A DNA stretch of 64,000 nt from Pseudomonas sp. ANT_H12B (GCF_008369325.1 NZ_VOBI01000007.1:1-64000), one strand, 5' to 3'. Shown: positions 46,714-56,152, numbered from the stretch's first letter. Notes: generated by a model not told the origin, from the letters alone. A program made the numbers and translations.

Positions 46714-47634
46714 TCAGATCCGCGACTCAGGATGCTCACTCATGAACGCCTCCAGCCGCGATCTCAACCAGCGCTCGGCCGGGTCGGTATCGACATGGCT
46801 GAGCCAGACCATCGACAGATCCAGGGTCGGCGCCTTGAACGGGAACGGCTCCTTGAACAGCTGGCCGGACGCGGCCATCGCTTCGGCGGCGTAGTCCGGC
46901 AAACTGGCGATCAGGTCGGTCCCGGCAAGCAAGGCCGGCAACGAGCTGTATTGCGGCACGGAAAGGACGACTTGGCGCGTGCGACCAATCTCCGCCAGCC
47001 ACTCATCGGCGTAACCACTGACATTGGCGGTGTGGGAAACCAGCACGTGCGGTCGCGCGCAATATTCATCGAGCGTCAGCGGTGTGTCCGATGCGTCCGC
47101 GCGCAAAATGCTGGGCAGGATGTGCCGCAACAACTTGCGCTTGGCGTTGGCCGGCAGCCCGCGAGTCTGGCTGATACCAACGGTGATATCGCCCGACGCC
47201 AGCAAATCCGGAATCCGCCAGTAATCGACATGCTGCACCACGAACACCACCTTTGGGGCTTCCTGACGCAAGGCACGCAGCAATGGCGGCAGCAGGCCAA
47301 ACTCGACATCGTCCGACAGCCCGATACGAAAGGTCATGGTGCTGCTGGCGGGGTCGAAATCATGGGTCAGGCTCAACGCCACCGACAACGAATCCAGCGC
47401 CGGCGACAAGTGCAGAATAATCTCCTCGGCCCGCGCCGTCGGTTCCATGCGATGCCCGACACGTATGAACAGCGGATCGTTGAACATCGTGCGCAAGCGA
47501 TTGAGCGCCGAACTGATGGTCGGCTGGCCGAGAAACAATTTCTCCGCCACCCGGGTGACGTTGCGTTCGAGCATCAGCGTTTCAAACACCACCATCAGGT
47601 TGATGTCGGCCTTGCGTAGTTCGTTACGATTCAT
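46714..47634 (-). CDS. LysR-type regulator (NodD-like)
   Basis: A 306-residue LysR protein from the ATG at 47634 (MNRNELRKADINLM). The HTH has RNVTRVAEKLFLGQPTISSA, and the effector domain has FRIGLSDDVEFGLLP. The N-terminal LRKADINLMVVFETL is typical of NodD/NahR relatives. The next gene on its left is RNase T2; the target is not evident. Confidence 0.85.
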   Translation of the reverse strand: MNRNELRKADINLMVVFETLMLERNVTRVAEKLFLGQPTISSALNRLRTMFNDPLFIRVGHRMEPTARAEEIILHLSPALDSLSVALSLTHDFDPASSTMTFRIGLSDDVEFGLLPPLLRALRQEAPKVVFVVQHVDYWRIPDLLASGDITVGISQTRGLPANAKRKLLRHILPSILRADASDTPLTLDEYCARPHVLVSHTANVSGYADEWLAEIGRTRQVVLSVPQYSSLPALLAGTDLIASLPDYAAEAMAASGQLFKEPFPFKAPTLDLSMVWLSHVDTDPAERWLRSRLEAFMSEHPESRI

Positions 47635-47804
47635 CCACTGCCCCTGCTCCCAAATCTGCTGACAGTTTAGGTAGGTGTCGCAATCGGCGTCTATGCGACT
47701 CAAGCAGTTTGCGTTTAATCCTGATTCAGGCAGCGGCATTCACAACCGTAAGACCGGCCGTTGAAACGAAGCTGCTCTGACTGAGCAGCTTCACCACCTG
47801 AAGC

Positions 47805-47996
47805 CTAGATTTCCTTGACCGGGGTCTGATCGTGGGTCCCTTTGATCAAGCTAATGGCATGCACACAATCAGACTTATTGACGTAAGCCTCCCCGCTGGC
47901 AATTGTTTCATGGTTACCCGCCCTCAAACGCCACCGCCATTGACCTTTACCGGTCTGTGCGATGCCGCGGGTTTGCCTGTAAATCTCAAAATACAT
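47805..47996 (-). CDS. DUF1508 (YegP-like) protein
   Basis: A 63-residue protein with the pattern MYFEIYRQTRG, GQWRWRLRAGNHETIASGEAY, and a C-terminal HDQTPVKEI. It is one DUF1508 repeat; larger YegP proteins have two. Function unknown. It is short but the codon use and conserved motifs make it real. Confidence 0.78.
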   Translation of the reverse strand: MYFEIYRQTRGIAQTGKGQWRWRLRAGNHETIASGEAYVNKSDCVHAISLIKGTHDQTPVKEI

Positions 47997-48262
47997 TGCT
48001 CGCTCCTTGCGATTGCTGATGACGGCAGATCAGTGATCTGCGAAACGAGAGTAGATGAGGATTTTTTGCAGCAGGGTCTTTCAATGTCAGGGGATGTTTC
48101 GCAGATACAGCCTTGATTGGCGGGAGGACCAACAGATTCGGGGGGCGGTAAATTGGGTGACTGCGCTGAGTAACTTTTCCCTTGAAGAGGCATATTTTTC
48201 TTACACTGCGATGCTGTCTGGTCCGACGCAAAAACTCTGATTCGAGCCGCCTTACAGAATGT

Positions 48263-48589
48263 TCACTGATTTTTCTGCTGAGTTGAATCGTCTGCTGTCA
48301 GGGCCAAAGGCTGTTCTTCCATCAGCACGGCATCTTCCTCAAGCTCTGTTTGAGGTTGAGCCGGGTCAGGATGGGGCAGTAAACCCCGCACTGCCCTTTC
48401 AATCAGTGAAAGGATTCCATAGGTGATGAAGCCGAAGATCAGTCCAACCACCAAAATGCTCAAAGGGTGCATCTGCGCTGCATCGGGGCTTTCCAACATG
48501 TAGTTGAAAGCCTGAACAGCAACGGTCAGGCATGCCGCAAATGCTGCCAGCAACTTCACAGTCACCCAAATCCGCCGCCATCTGTTCAT
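48263..48589 (-). CDS. Small hypothetical membrane protein
   Basis: A 108-residue protein from the ATG at 48589 (MNRWRRIWVTVKLL), with GGGGGA upstream. Helices at about 8-30 and 44-68 and an acidic C-terminal tail (ELEEDAVLMEEQ). I recognise no family. The region 47997-48262 shows no supported gene. Confidence 0.6.
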   Translation of the reverse strand: MNRWRRIWVTVKLLAAFAACLTVAVQAFNYMLESPDAAQMHPLSILVVGLIFGFITYGILSLIERAVRGLLPHPDPAQPQTELEEDAVLMEEQPLALTADDSTQQKNQ

Positions 48590-48731
48590 GCATTCCCCCG
48601 TCATCCGGTGATTTGCCCTGTATTGCATGATAGCTAATGACCAGGGTTACGCCGAAAGCCAGAAAATGCTGATGTGGGATCACGAGGCGCTATAAGCTGC
48701 CTTATGCCAAAACAAGTTTTCGAGGCACATG

Positions 48732-49979
48732 ATGAAAACCACTGACAAGTCAGGTGGCACTTCGATTACTGCGCCAATCGAGAAGCCGTCAACCGGCAAC
48801 GTTTGGCGCACCATGCCTGGCGGCATCTGGGCGTTGGGCTTCGTCTCGATGCTGATGGACATCTCCTCGGAGATGATCCATGCATTGTTGCCACTCTATA
48901 TGGTCACAGTACTGGGTACCTCCGTTTTGGCCGTGGGTCTCATCGAAGGCATAGCCGAGGCTACGGCCTCGATCACCAAGGTATTCTCCGGAGCACTCAG
49001 CGATCGATTGGGCAAGCGCAAACTGCTCGCGGCGTTGGGCTATGGGCTGGGGGCACTGTCCAAACCGATCTTTCCTTTGGCGGGCTCGCTGGACTGGCTG
49101 ATCGGGGCTCGCTTTATCGACCGCATTGGCAAAGGTATTCGCGGCGCACCGCGCGATGCGTTGGTGGCCGATATCACGCCCCCCGCGATACGGGGGGCAG
49201 CTTTCGGCCTGCGGCAAACTCTGGATACCGTTGGTGCATTCCTGGGACCGTTACTGGCGATCGGATTGATGTGGCTAACCGCGAACCACTTCCAGACTGT
49301 GTTCTGGGTGGCCGTCATCCCGGCCTTCCTTGCCGTCGCGGTGCTGCTGGTGTTCGTTCATGAGCCCAAACAAGTGGAAGGGACGCGCCGGGTGCGTGCG
49401 CCGTTGAGCCGGCGGGAGTTAGCCCGACTGGGCGCTGGCTACTGGTGGGTGGTGGGTGTCGCTGCGGTGTTCACCCTGGCGCGTTTCAGCGAAGCCTTTC
49501 TGATTCTGCGCGGTCAGGCCGTCGGGCTGGCGCCGATGTGGGCGCCAGCGGTGCTTGTCCTGATGGGGGTGGCGTACTCACTGTCAGCCTTTCCCGCCGG
49601 GGCCTTGTCTGATCGTGTCAGCCGCGTGGCGGTGCTCGGCGTAGGTTTGATATTGCTGATTGCTGCCGACCTGACTCTGGCGTTCGCGCCGGGTATCGAA
49701 GGCTTGGCCGTCGGCGTCGTTCTATGGGGGCTGCACATGGGGTTTACCCAAGGGATATTCGCCGCCCTGATCGCCGATTGCGCGCCGGCTGAACTGCGCG
49801 GGACGGCATTTGGCATGTTCAATCTGTTAACCGGGTTGGCCTTGCTACTGGCCAGCGTCATCGCTGGGGCGTTGTGGGACGCGGTAGGCTTCCAAGCCAC
49901 TTTCTTGATGGGTGGGGGCTTTGCTGTTCTGACGTTGCTGGGATTGTGGGTGATCCAGGCGAGAGTTCTGGTTCGATAG
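48732..49979 (+). CDS. MFS transporter
   Basis: A 415-residue, 12-helix facilitator from the ATG at 48732; an ATG three bases earlier is equivalent. The inter-helix motif GALSDRLGKRKLL and GIRGAPRDALVADITP are typical of drug- or metabolite-exporter MFS proteins. The substrate is unknown. A strong terminator follows 97 bp later, just before the integrase region. Confidence 0.85.
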   Translation: MKTTDKSGGTSITAPIEKPSTGNVWRTMPGGIWALGFVSMLMDISSEMIHALLPLYMVTVLGTSVLAVGLIEGIAEATASITKVFSGALSDRLGKRKLLAALGYGLGALSKPIFPLAGSLDWLIGARFIDRIGKGIRGAPRDALVADITPPAIRGAAFGLRQTLDTVGAFLGPLLAIGLMWLTANHFQTVFWVAVIPAFLAVAVLLVFVHEPKQVEGTRRVRAPLSRRELARLGAGYWWVVGVAAVFTLARFSEAFLILRGQAVGLAPMWAPAVLVLMGVAYSLSAFPAGALSDRVSRVAVLGVGLILLIAADLTLAFAPGIEGLAVGVVLWGLHMGFTQGIFAALIADCAPAELRGTAFGMFNLLTGLALLLASVIAGALWDAVGFQATFLMGGGFAVLTLLGLWVIQARVLVR

Positions 49980-50075
49980 CAAAAAGCGATACCACCTATG
50001 TTTCGCGAGAAAGTCCTACCGTTCGCCGGGAAAACAGGCGGCAAATTTGCCCTAAACGAAATGCCAGAAACGAAA

Positions 50076-50109
50076 AAGCCCCCGAAATCTTTAACAATTT
50101 CGGGGGCTT
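50076..50109. terminator. Rho-independent terminator at the island boundary
   Basis: A 13-bp perfect stem (AAGCCCCCGAAAT/ATTTCGGGGGCTT), flanked by A-rich and T-rich ends, so it can work both ways. The 230 bp between it and the integrase hold no gene and are the likeliest place for an attachment site, but I saw no repeat of it in this window. Confidence 0.82.
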
Positions 50110-50338
50110 AGTCTTATTCAATAATGGCGGAGAGATAGTCAGCCATTTTAGTGCTTCTAGAAGTCCATAGACGTTTAATTACCTCTATAAAAACTCTATA
50201 AAAACATACAGTTGACGCAGATACTTTCTTTTGTGGTCCAAGCGTGACTACGGGAAGTCAAGGTCCAAGGTATGGGCTGGAGTATGGGCTGGCATTCATT
50301 TAGATTGAGTCATCATCCTTTCAAAGAGGAAGTGACTG

Positions 50339-51583
50339 ATGGCATCTCTGACGACCAAAGCGGTAGAAAAAATAGTCAGATCGGGGTTACCCGGAATGAC
50401 CAACGATGGTGACGGCCTCTACTTGAAAGTCGGTCGTACCGGTGGCGCAAGCTGGATCTTCCGCTACAAGCTTGCTGGTAAGAGCCGAGACATGGGACTC
50501 GGCAGGCACCCCGAAGTAAGCCTTGCGGTAGCTCGTGAGAAAGCTGCAGAAGCCAGAAAGCTGAGCAAGTCAGGCGTCGATCCGCTTACCCGTCGGGATG
50601 AGGAGATGGAACGGCATCGGCTGGAAAAAGAAGCCGAACGTTTAGCTGAGGATGCGGCCAGGGCCAAAGCAACCACTTTCAAAGAGGTCGCTCTCGACTA
50701 CATCGCTGCCCACAGAGCAGGCTGGAAAAATGCCAAGCATGCCCAGCAGTGGGAGAACACTCTGGCTACTTATGCGTTCAAGGACATAGGCGATTTTCCG
50801 ACGCAGGAAATAGGCATTGAACATGTGCTGAAAATCCTCAAACCGATTTGGACAGTAATACCCGAAACTGCCAGCCGTTTGCGAAACCGTATCGAACTGG
50901 TCCTCGATGCAGCAAAGGCCAGAGGGCTGCGCGATGGAGAAAACCCCGCGCGATGGCGTGGACACCTGGACAAACTGCTGCCACCTCGCGCAAAAGTGCG
51001 CGCTGTGAAGCATCACGCAGCAATGTCGTGGACAGAGCTTCCCGCCTTCATGGCGCCCCTTGAGAAAGCAAATGATCTGAGCTCTAAAGCCTTGCACTTT
51101 ACCATCCTGACTGCCTGCCGAACCAGTGAGGTGCTTGAATCGACGTGGGCAGAGATCGACGTGGCAGCAAGGGTATGGACCATTCCTGCACCGAGGATGA
51201 AAGCTGGGAAGGAACACCGGGTACCTCTATCAAAAGCGGCATTGGATTTACTCGCAGGGCTTCCTCGCGTTGAAGGAAACAATCACCTATTTGCGGGGGC
51301 TCGCAAAAAGCGTCCCCTGAGTAATATGGCGATGTTGATGGCATTGCGTCGGATGAAGCGGGGCGATCTCACGACGCATGGATTCCGTTCGACTTTCAGG
51401 GATTGGGCGAGCGAAGTTACTCACTATCCTCGAGAGGTCTGTGAACAGGCGCTCGCACACACCGTAGAGAATGCGGTAGAGGCGGCTTATCGACGTGGTG
51501 ATCTTTTTGAAAAGCGGCGAATACTGATGGAGGATTGGGCGCGATATGCCACAGGGCATGCGGTGGCAAATACTGTTGAATGA
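50339..51583 (+). CDS. int: P4-type tyrosine integrase (DUF4102 N-terminus)
   Basis: A 414-residue integrase. The N-terminal DUF4102 arm-binding domain reads LTTKAVEKIV and GDGLYLKVGRTGG. The catalytic domain has an Arg in TACRTSEVLEST, HGFRSTFRDW (the HxxR box) and a C-terminal HTVENAVEAAYRRGD with the nucleophilic Tyr. This is the class used by P4-like islands that insert at tRNA or similar sites. It marks the left edge of an island, supported by the AT-rich and IS-rich content that follows. Confidence 0.92.
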   Translation: MASLTTKAVEKIVRSGLPGMTNDGDGLYLKVGRTGGASWIFRYKLAGKSRDMGLGRHPEVSLAVAREKAAEARKLSKSGVDPLTRRDEEMERHRLEKEAERLAEDAARAKATTFKEVALDYIAAHRAGWKNAKHAQQWENTLATYAFKDIGDFPTQEIGIEHVLKILKPIWTVIPETASRLRNRIELVLDAAKARGLRDGENPARWRGHLDKLLPPRAKVRAVKHHAAMSWTELPAFMAPLEKANDLSSKALHFTILTACRTSEVLESTWAEIDVAARVWTIPAPRMKAGKEHRVPLSKAALDLLAGLPRVEGNNHLFAGARKKRPLSNMAMLMALRRMKRGDLTTHGFRSTFRDWASEVTHYPREVCEQALAHTVENAVEAAYRRGDLFEKRRILMEDWARYATGHAVANTVE

Positions 51584-51631
51584 GGCGAGAGATGTTCACG
51601 CCATCATCTCACCTGGTTTATCGAGTGGAGG

Positions 51632-51709
51632 ATGGCGACAGCGGCGACAGTGGCGACAACCCACGTAATACCTGGCCTGCAGCGTGGCGACAGAGGTGGC
51701 GACTGTCGC
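51632..51709 (+). repeat. Array of GTGGCGACA-type 9-bp repeats (left copy)
   Basis: Three adjoining 9-mers (ATGGCGACA, GCGGCGACA, GTGGCGACA), a 25-bp spacer, then two more units (GTGGCGACA, GTGGCGACT). The same layout, inverted, occurs at 54055-54138 inside a gene. Confidence 0.75.
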
Positions 51710-51744
51710 CGTTGCCAGCCTCGCTCTTGGGGCTTTTTCGGCCA

Positions 51745-51789
51745 AGCCCATGCAGGCGGGAAGGCTCCGCATTCCCACCTGCATGGGCT
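51745..51789. repeat. 18-bp near-perfect inverted repeat
   Basis: AGCCCATGCAGGCGGGAA pairs with its complement with a single G-T mismatch around a nine-base loop. No T-tract follows closely. Confidence 0.7.
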
Positions 51790-52147
51790 CACATTAAAAA
51801 CCGACGAACGACCACACGGCCATGTAATGCCACCGATTTCCAAGGTCATCCAGCGCTACCATTTGGAGCAACAGTGGCCCCCAAAATGCTGTTGACGGCT
51901 AGCAGAACGGGCGTTACACCAGAGCCTTACCAGCGCTGTCCTCGACAGCACCCAGGTAGCCAGAACCTTTGAGGCTACGCCACAGCGTGGTGGTTCTCTC
52001 CAGTGCGATTAGCGTCCGTCGACTCGCACGATCACTACCCATGTGATGGATGCCTACTTCTAGCAGAGTGCCTACTGCGGCAACTCATCCCCCTACCCAG
52101 CTGTCCTGCAGCAACATATCCGCTTGACCATTTCACTGCGTCAACCT

Positions 52148-52181
52148 GCGCCCGTCTCTTTCCCCCGAAAGAGACGGGCGC
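52148..52181. repeat. 15-bp perfect inverted repeat with CCCC loop
   Basis: GCGCCCGTCTCTTTC is followed by CCCC and its exact complement. A transcript would form a very stable hairpin. The run after it (CATATCACAC) is not a good terminator tail, so a structural or protein-binding role is as likely as termination. Confidence 0.75.
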
Positions 52182-52602
52182 ATATCACACTGCTGCAGCT
52201 CTACTCGCATGGGCCTTTGCGGCTTTCCCCCTCGTGACAATCGGCGTGACAAACACCGAATGCTCACTCGCCACAGCGATGCCGATAATGGTGCCGCAGC
52301 CCACGGAATGGACTGCACCTGACTGACAGTCAGGCATGTCCCAGTCATCGCCTCACTGCCTTCTCCCGACTCAGGATCTCGCGGCACCGGTCTCGTCAGC
52401 CAGTGCAGCCTCCACCCGCCCACTTCTTCGGAGGTGTTCAGGAGGCCAGGTCATGAGATGCCCAAGCTCCCGGCCGTAAGGAGCCGTTAGTCCCGCGTGA
52501 GAGGACAAACCTCACAGGTCGCAGGGGCCTTGATCCCTGATAACACTCAACAACCGTGGCGGGATGAGTGAGGACGAAGTCGATATTCTCAGGAGAAGTG
52601 CG

Positions 52603-54003
52603 ATGCAACTGTGCGAAGCGTTCGAGCCACCACAACCATTGCTGGAATACCAGCAGGCGCCACTGCCCTACCCGGTCGAAGCACTTGGGGAACTGTTGGG
52701 CCCTGCGGTCGAACGACTGGCCGAAGTGATCGGCGTGCCCTGCGCCATGGCCGCACAATCGGTGCTGGCCAGCGCGGCCCTGGTGAGCCAGGGTCATGCC
52801 AATGTCCAACTCGACGGCCGAACCTATCCGCTGTCCCTTTACCTGCTGACGGTGGCGTCCTCGGGTGATCGCAAAAGCGCGGTGGATCACCTGGCCCTGA
52901 AGGCGGCGCGCGACTGGGAGCGGCAGCAGTGGACCCTGTATGCGGAAAAGCTCAAAGCCTATCGCGCCGCGACCAGCCTCATGGCCAAACCCAAAACCTC
53001 AAAGAGGCGCGGAGAGACGGCAGGCGGTGAGCTGTCCGAGCCGGTACCGCCGAGACTGATCATTGCCGAACCGACCATTGAGGCCCTGGTCAAAAGTCTG
53101 TGCCAGGGCTTGCCCAGCATGGGCTTGTTCAATGATGAAGGTGGCCAGTTCTTGGGCAGCAGCACCATGAGCAAAGAGAACCTGCTCAAGGCGATCACCA
53201 CCTTGTCGACGCTGTGGGATGGCAGCCCGATCGATCGGGCGCGCTCCATGGCGGGGGAAAGTCTGAGGGCCTATGACCGTCGCCTCAGTCTGCATCTGAT
53301 GCTACAGCCCTACCTGGCCAACCAACTGTTCAAAGACCCAGTGATCAATGGCCAAGGCATCCTCGGCCGTTGCCTGATCAGTTGGCCCGAGCGCCTGGCC
53401 GGCCAGCGACTCTACAAGGCAATCGACCTGACCCGAGATGCCAAAGTCCAGCGCTACCAACAGCGGATCACCGCCCTGCTGCAAAAGCCCTGGTCGCTTC
53501 ACAAGGATGGCTCACTCAATCCCGCCACACTCGAGCTGACACCCCGTGCCCGTCGGGCCTGGATAGATATTCACGACACCATCGAGTGCCAGTCTGGCGA
53601 GTTCGGCGAACTGGCCGGCGTCCAGTCTGTCGCGAGCAAGGCCGCGGCGAATGTACTGCGTATCGCGGGCGTGTTGGCCATGGTTGAAGAGGCCAGTGCG
53701 TTGGAGGACGCACACATCCAGCGCGCCTCCACGCTGATGGATTACTACCTGGCCGAGATTCAGCGCCTGACCGAACAGGAGCCGGTCAATAGCCGACGCG
53801 AGGAAGCGGATCGGCTGCTGCGCTGGCTGATGCAGAAAGGCTGGACCCACTTCACCGTCCGCGACGTCAATCGTAACGGTCCTCGTTTTGCCCGCAAGAG
53901 CGCTGACCATACCGCCTCTTTATTCGTCGAGCTGATCACCCATCGCTGGCTGAACAGCCGCGACGGAAAAACTTTCGAGGTCCGCCATGTTTCGCCTCAA
54001 TGA
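52603..54003 (+). CDS. YfjI/DUF3987-family protein
   Basis: A 466-residue protein started at the ATG at 52603, where AGGAG lies eight bases upstream; the reading from 52564 is less likely. It resembles DUF3987/YfjI proteins of integrated elements, which relate to primase/helicase-like ATPases. SGDRKSAVDHLALKAA stands near the expected nucleotide-binding loop (GDRKS in place of a classic GKS/T Walker A), and LFNDEGGQFLGS may be the acidic Walker B-like partner. It is the first gene of an overlapping four-gene cassette and lies between the two repeat arrays. Confidence 0.8.
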   Translation: MQLCEAFEPPQPLLEYQQAPLPYPVEALGELLGPAVERLAEVIGVPCAMAAQSVLASAALVSQGHANVQLDGRTYPLSLYLLTVASSGDRKSAVDHLALKAARDWERQQWTLYAEKLKAYRAATSLMAKPKTSKRRGETAGGELSEPVPPRLIIAEPTIEALVKSLCQGLPSMGLFNDEGGQFLGSSTMSKENLLKAITTLSTLWDGSPIDRARSMAGESLRAYDRRLSLHLMLQPYLANQLFKDPVINGQGILGRCLISWPERLAGQRLYKAIDLTRDAKVQRYQQRITALLQKPWSLHKDGSLNPATLELTPRARRAWIDIHDTIECQSGEFGELAGVQSVASKAAANVLRIAGVLAMVEEASALEDAHIQRASTLMDYYLAEIQRLTEQEPVNSRREEADRLLRWLMQKGWTHFTVRDVNRNGPRFARKSADHTASLFVELITHRWLNSRDGKTFEVRHVSPQ

Positions 54004-54346
54004 CGCGGTGCGCCGCTACCAAGCGCAACATCAACCACAACCAGAATCGCGGCGTGTCGCCACCTCTGTCGCCACCCTGTCGCCACGCGCCAAGCCAGAC
54101 ACGACGCGGGTTGTCGCCACTGTCGCCGCTGTCGCCACACCACCCCTGGAGCCTACCCACCTCGCCATGCTGATCGAGCAACTGCGTGAGGAAGGGGCCC
54201 TGCTGCAACACCAGGAGAACACCCTCCTGATCCGCCCGACGCACTGGCAGCAGCTGGACCGGCTCAGCCCCCACTGGAAAGCCCTGCTGCTCTTTCTGCA
54301 AACCAACGAAAACGGTGAAGATGATGGCACTGGTTGGTCGGCGTGA
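53987..54346 (+). CDS. Small protein encoded across a repeat array
   Basis: A 119-residue protein from the ATG at 53987, overlapping the YfjI stop by 17 bp in another frame. Residues 22-52 are coded by the 9-bp array and read VATSVATLSP and VVATVAAVATPPLEP. The C-terminal half, LAMLIEQLREEGALLQHQE then HWKALLLFLQTNE, looks like a helical fold. No family recognised. It overlaps the following recombinase gene by about 26 bp. Confidence 0.7.
   Translation: MFRLNDAVRRYQAQHQPQPESRRVATSVATLSPRAKPDTTRVVATVAAVATPPLEPTHLAMLIEQLREEGALLQHQENTLLIRPTHWQQLDRLSPHWKALLLFLQTNENGEDDGTGWSA
54055..54138 (-). repeat. Array of GTGGCGACA-type 9-bp repeats (right copy)
   Basis: On the minus strand: three tandem 9-mers (54138-54112: GTGGCGACA, GCGGCGACA, GTGGCGACA), a 25-bp spacer, then three spaced units. 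On the plus strand they read TGTCGCCAC. The pattern mirrors 51632-51709 in inverted orientation. Confidence 0.8.
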
Positions 54347-55304
54347 GGGGCGCAACTTTGGCTATGGCCGCCAGCTGAGCTACGCCGGCCCACAAGCACT
54401 CAAGGATCTGTTTGCCGGCGGCCACTTCGCCACGGTCAAAGCGCATAGCGATCGCTGGCAAGCGTTCGTGCGTTGGTGTCGGTCAGAAGACGGTCCCGGT
54501 TACAACGATGCACGTCAGATCGATCGCCGGACGTTGCAAGACTACGCCGCTTACCTGCGCCAGCAGATCCAGCAAGGTGAACTCTGCATCGCCACCGCGC
54601 AGAACCGCCTGAGCAGCGTCAACCGTACCCTCGCCGCGCTGCGCGGTGATCAGGAAGTGAGGATCGCCAGCCCGAGTCAGGCGTTAGGCCTGCAGCGCTC
54701 GCGCGTACGCACCCGCGCGCCGGATGGCCAAGACCGCCAACAGGTGCAACGAGTCGTGGAGGTGCTGGGCGAACAGTACCACGAGCGGGTGGCTGCGATT
54801 GTTCTGTTGGCCCGAACAACCGGCATGCGCCTGCGCGAAGCGATCCTGGCTGATCTGCCACGCCTGCACCACGAAGCCGAAGACTTCGGCCGCATCAACA
54901 TCCAGGACGGCACCAAAGGTGGCCGCTCAGGCGCTTCCGCGCCGCGCTGGGTCGTGGCCAATGAAGCGGTGAAGGCGGCGCTACAGTTGGCTTGTCAGGC
55001 ATCGCCGCCCCGTAGCCGCAACTTGCTGGCCCGCGACGAAAGCTACGCCGCGTTCCTGCAACAGACCGTACTCCCCGCCCGCGACACGCTGCATGAACAC
55101 GGGCTGAAGGGTTTCCATGAACTGCGAGCGGCATACGCCTGCGAGCGTTACGAACAGCTCACGGGCCACGCCGCACCGGTCAATGGTGGCCACTGCTATC
55201 GCATTGACCGCGACCTTGATCAGCAGGCGCGGCAACAGATCAGCCTTGAGCTCGGGCATAACCGGATCGATGTGGTTTCGGCCTACATTGGAGGCCGATC
55301 ATGA
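54321..55304 (+). CDS. Second tyrosine recombinase (PF12834/PF12835-like)
   Basis: A 327-residue recombinase from the ATG at 54321 (a GTG two codons upstream is possible). The N-terminal SAM-like region has SDRWQAFVRWCRSEDG, and the catalytic part has RTTGMRLREAIL (Arg), FHELRAAYACERY (HxxR) and LGHNRIDVVSAYIGG, whose Tyr is the nucleophile. It is unlike the P4-type integrase at 50339. A fragment of a second copy is seen at the right end of the window. It overlaps both neighbours, suggesting one cassette. Confidence 0.86.
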   Translation: MMALVGRREGRNFGYGRQLSYAGPQALKDLFAGGHFATVKAHSDRWQAFVRWCRSEDGPGYNDARQIDRRTLQDYAAYLRQQIQQGELCIATAQNRLSSVNRTLAALRGDQEVRIASPSQALGLQRSRVRTRAPDGQDRQQVQRVVEVLGEQYHERVAAIVLLARTTGMRLREAILADLPRLHHEAEDFGRINIQDGTKGGRSGASAPRWVVANEAVKAALQLACQASPPRSRNLLARDESYAAFLQQTVLPARDTLHEHGLKGFHELRAAYACERYEQLTGHAAPVNGGHCYRIDRDLDQQARQQISLELGHNRIDVVSAYIGGRS

Positions 55305-55594
55305 GCAAACCGTTTGATATGGGTTTGTTCCTGAGCGGCGTACTGAGCGGCTCGAAGGCCACTCAGCAACGCCACCTGCGGCAGGCCCGAATCATGCAAG
55401 CGGCGATTCAACAACGATGGCAACGCGATAATCCCTGGACCTGGCAGCTCAAGCATGTGCGCTGGTTTCTCACTCAGCACCTGAAAGACCATTCCGACGC
55501 CACCCGGTATTACTATCGACTCACCGCCCTATTGGTCTGGAGGCGATTAGGGAATGACCGAGAAATGCTGATCCAACGCTCGATTCATGGGTAG
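55301..55594 (+). CDS. Small protein downstream of the recombinase
   Basis: A 97-residue basic protein that overlaps the recombinase stop as ATGA. It begins MSKPFDMGLFLSGVLSG and is rich in Arg and Gln in its middle (QQRHLRQARIMQAAIQQRW), followed by WTWQLKHVRWFL. It may be an accessory DNA-binding protein; family unknown. Confidence 0.7.
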   Translation: MSKPFDMGLFLSGVLSGSKATQQRHLRQARIMQAAIQQRWQRDNPWTWQLKHVRWFLTQHLKDHSDATRYYYRLTALLVWRRLGNDREMLIQRSIHG

Positions 55595-56152
55595 GAAGCC
55601 TTCCAGGCTCGCTTGTCCGCCTTCATCTATCTCAGCGTGGATATTCTATTGCTGAATGAATCTATTCGAAGTACACCGGCGCAACGGCAAAAAATGGCCG
55701 GCCCTGTTGAAAACAGTCGGATTTTCAGCTCACCTGAACTCAGGCACGACCACCACTCGAGATCCTACTCTGTTGGCACCGCACTACACACCTGGGTTTG
55801 TTGGACTGTCGGTGCAGTGCGACAGGCAGCAATCAAAACAACACCAACTATTCAACGCGAAAGCGTCTCCGCCTTTTGACGGCTCTGAACTGCACCAACC
55901 AATTCAGCATCAAGTTGGCTGTATAGCTACCGTCCAATGGCTAATGAATCAGACTACCTACCAGACAGCTTTGTGACCGACGGGAGCCAGCTCAAGCGGG
56001 TTCAATGTTAGAAAAATCACTGTATAGGCACCATAGAAAATGGTCCAGGTCGTCCAGTCCACGCTCTGTGTAAATCGATCAATAAAATCAAAAAATACGA
56101 ATCGATTCGGAAAGAAAATTTTGGAGTGGACAACCGAAAAGGCCTGAATAGG
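55595..56152. other. Gap with no supported gene
   Basis: Open frames here are short, overlap on several phases, and lack good starts. Base composition drops toward AT-rich from about 55.98 kb on. This may be the junction between the recombination cassette and the AT-rich cargo. Confidence 0.5.

Larger units (their letters stand above)
51584..52602. other. One kilobase without a recognisable gene, rich in hairpins
   Basis: No frame here looks coding on either strand; the open ones are low-complexity or arginine-rich shadows. The region contains a repeat array (51632-51709), an 18-bp near-perfect hairpin (51745-51789), a 15-bp perfect hairpin (52148-52181), and a short CCCTGATC-rich stem area just before the YfjI gene. 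It may be a non-coding RNA or a replication/excision region. Confidence 0.55.

Noticed and set aside
51580..51972. 130-codon open frame after the integrase
   Set aside because: Passes through the repeat array and a hairpin and has low-complexity Gly/Asp/Ser/Arg content; no sign of protein selection.
52003..52326. 107-codon open frame in the gene-free kilobase
   Set aside because: It spans the perfect 15-bp palindrome and lacks a ribosome-binding site or motif.
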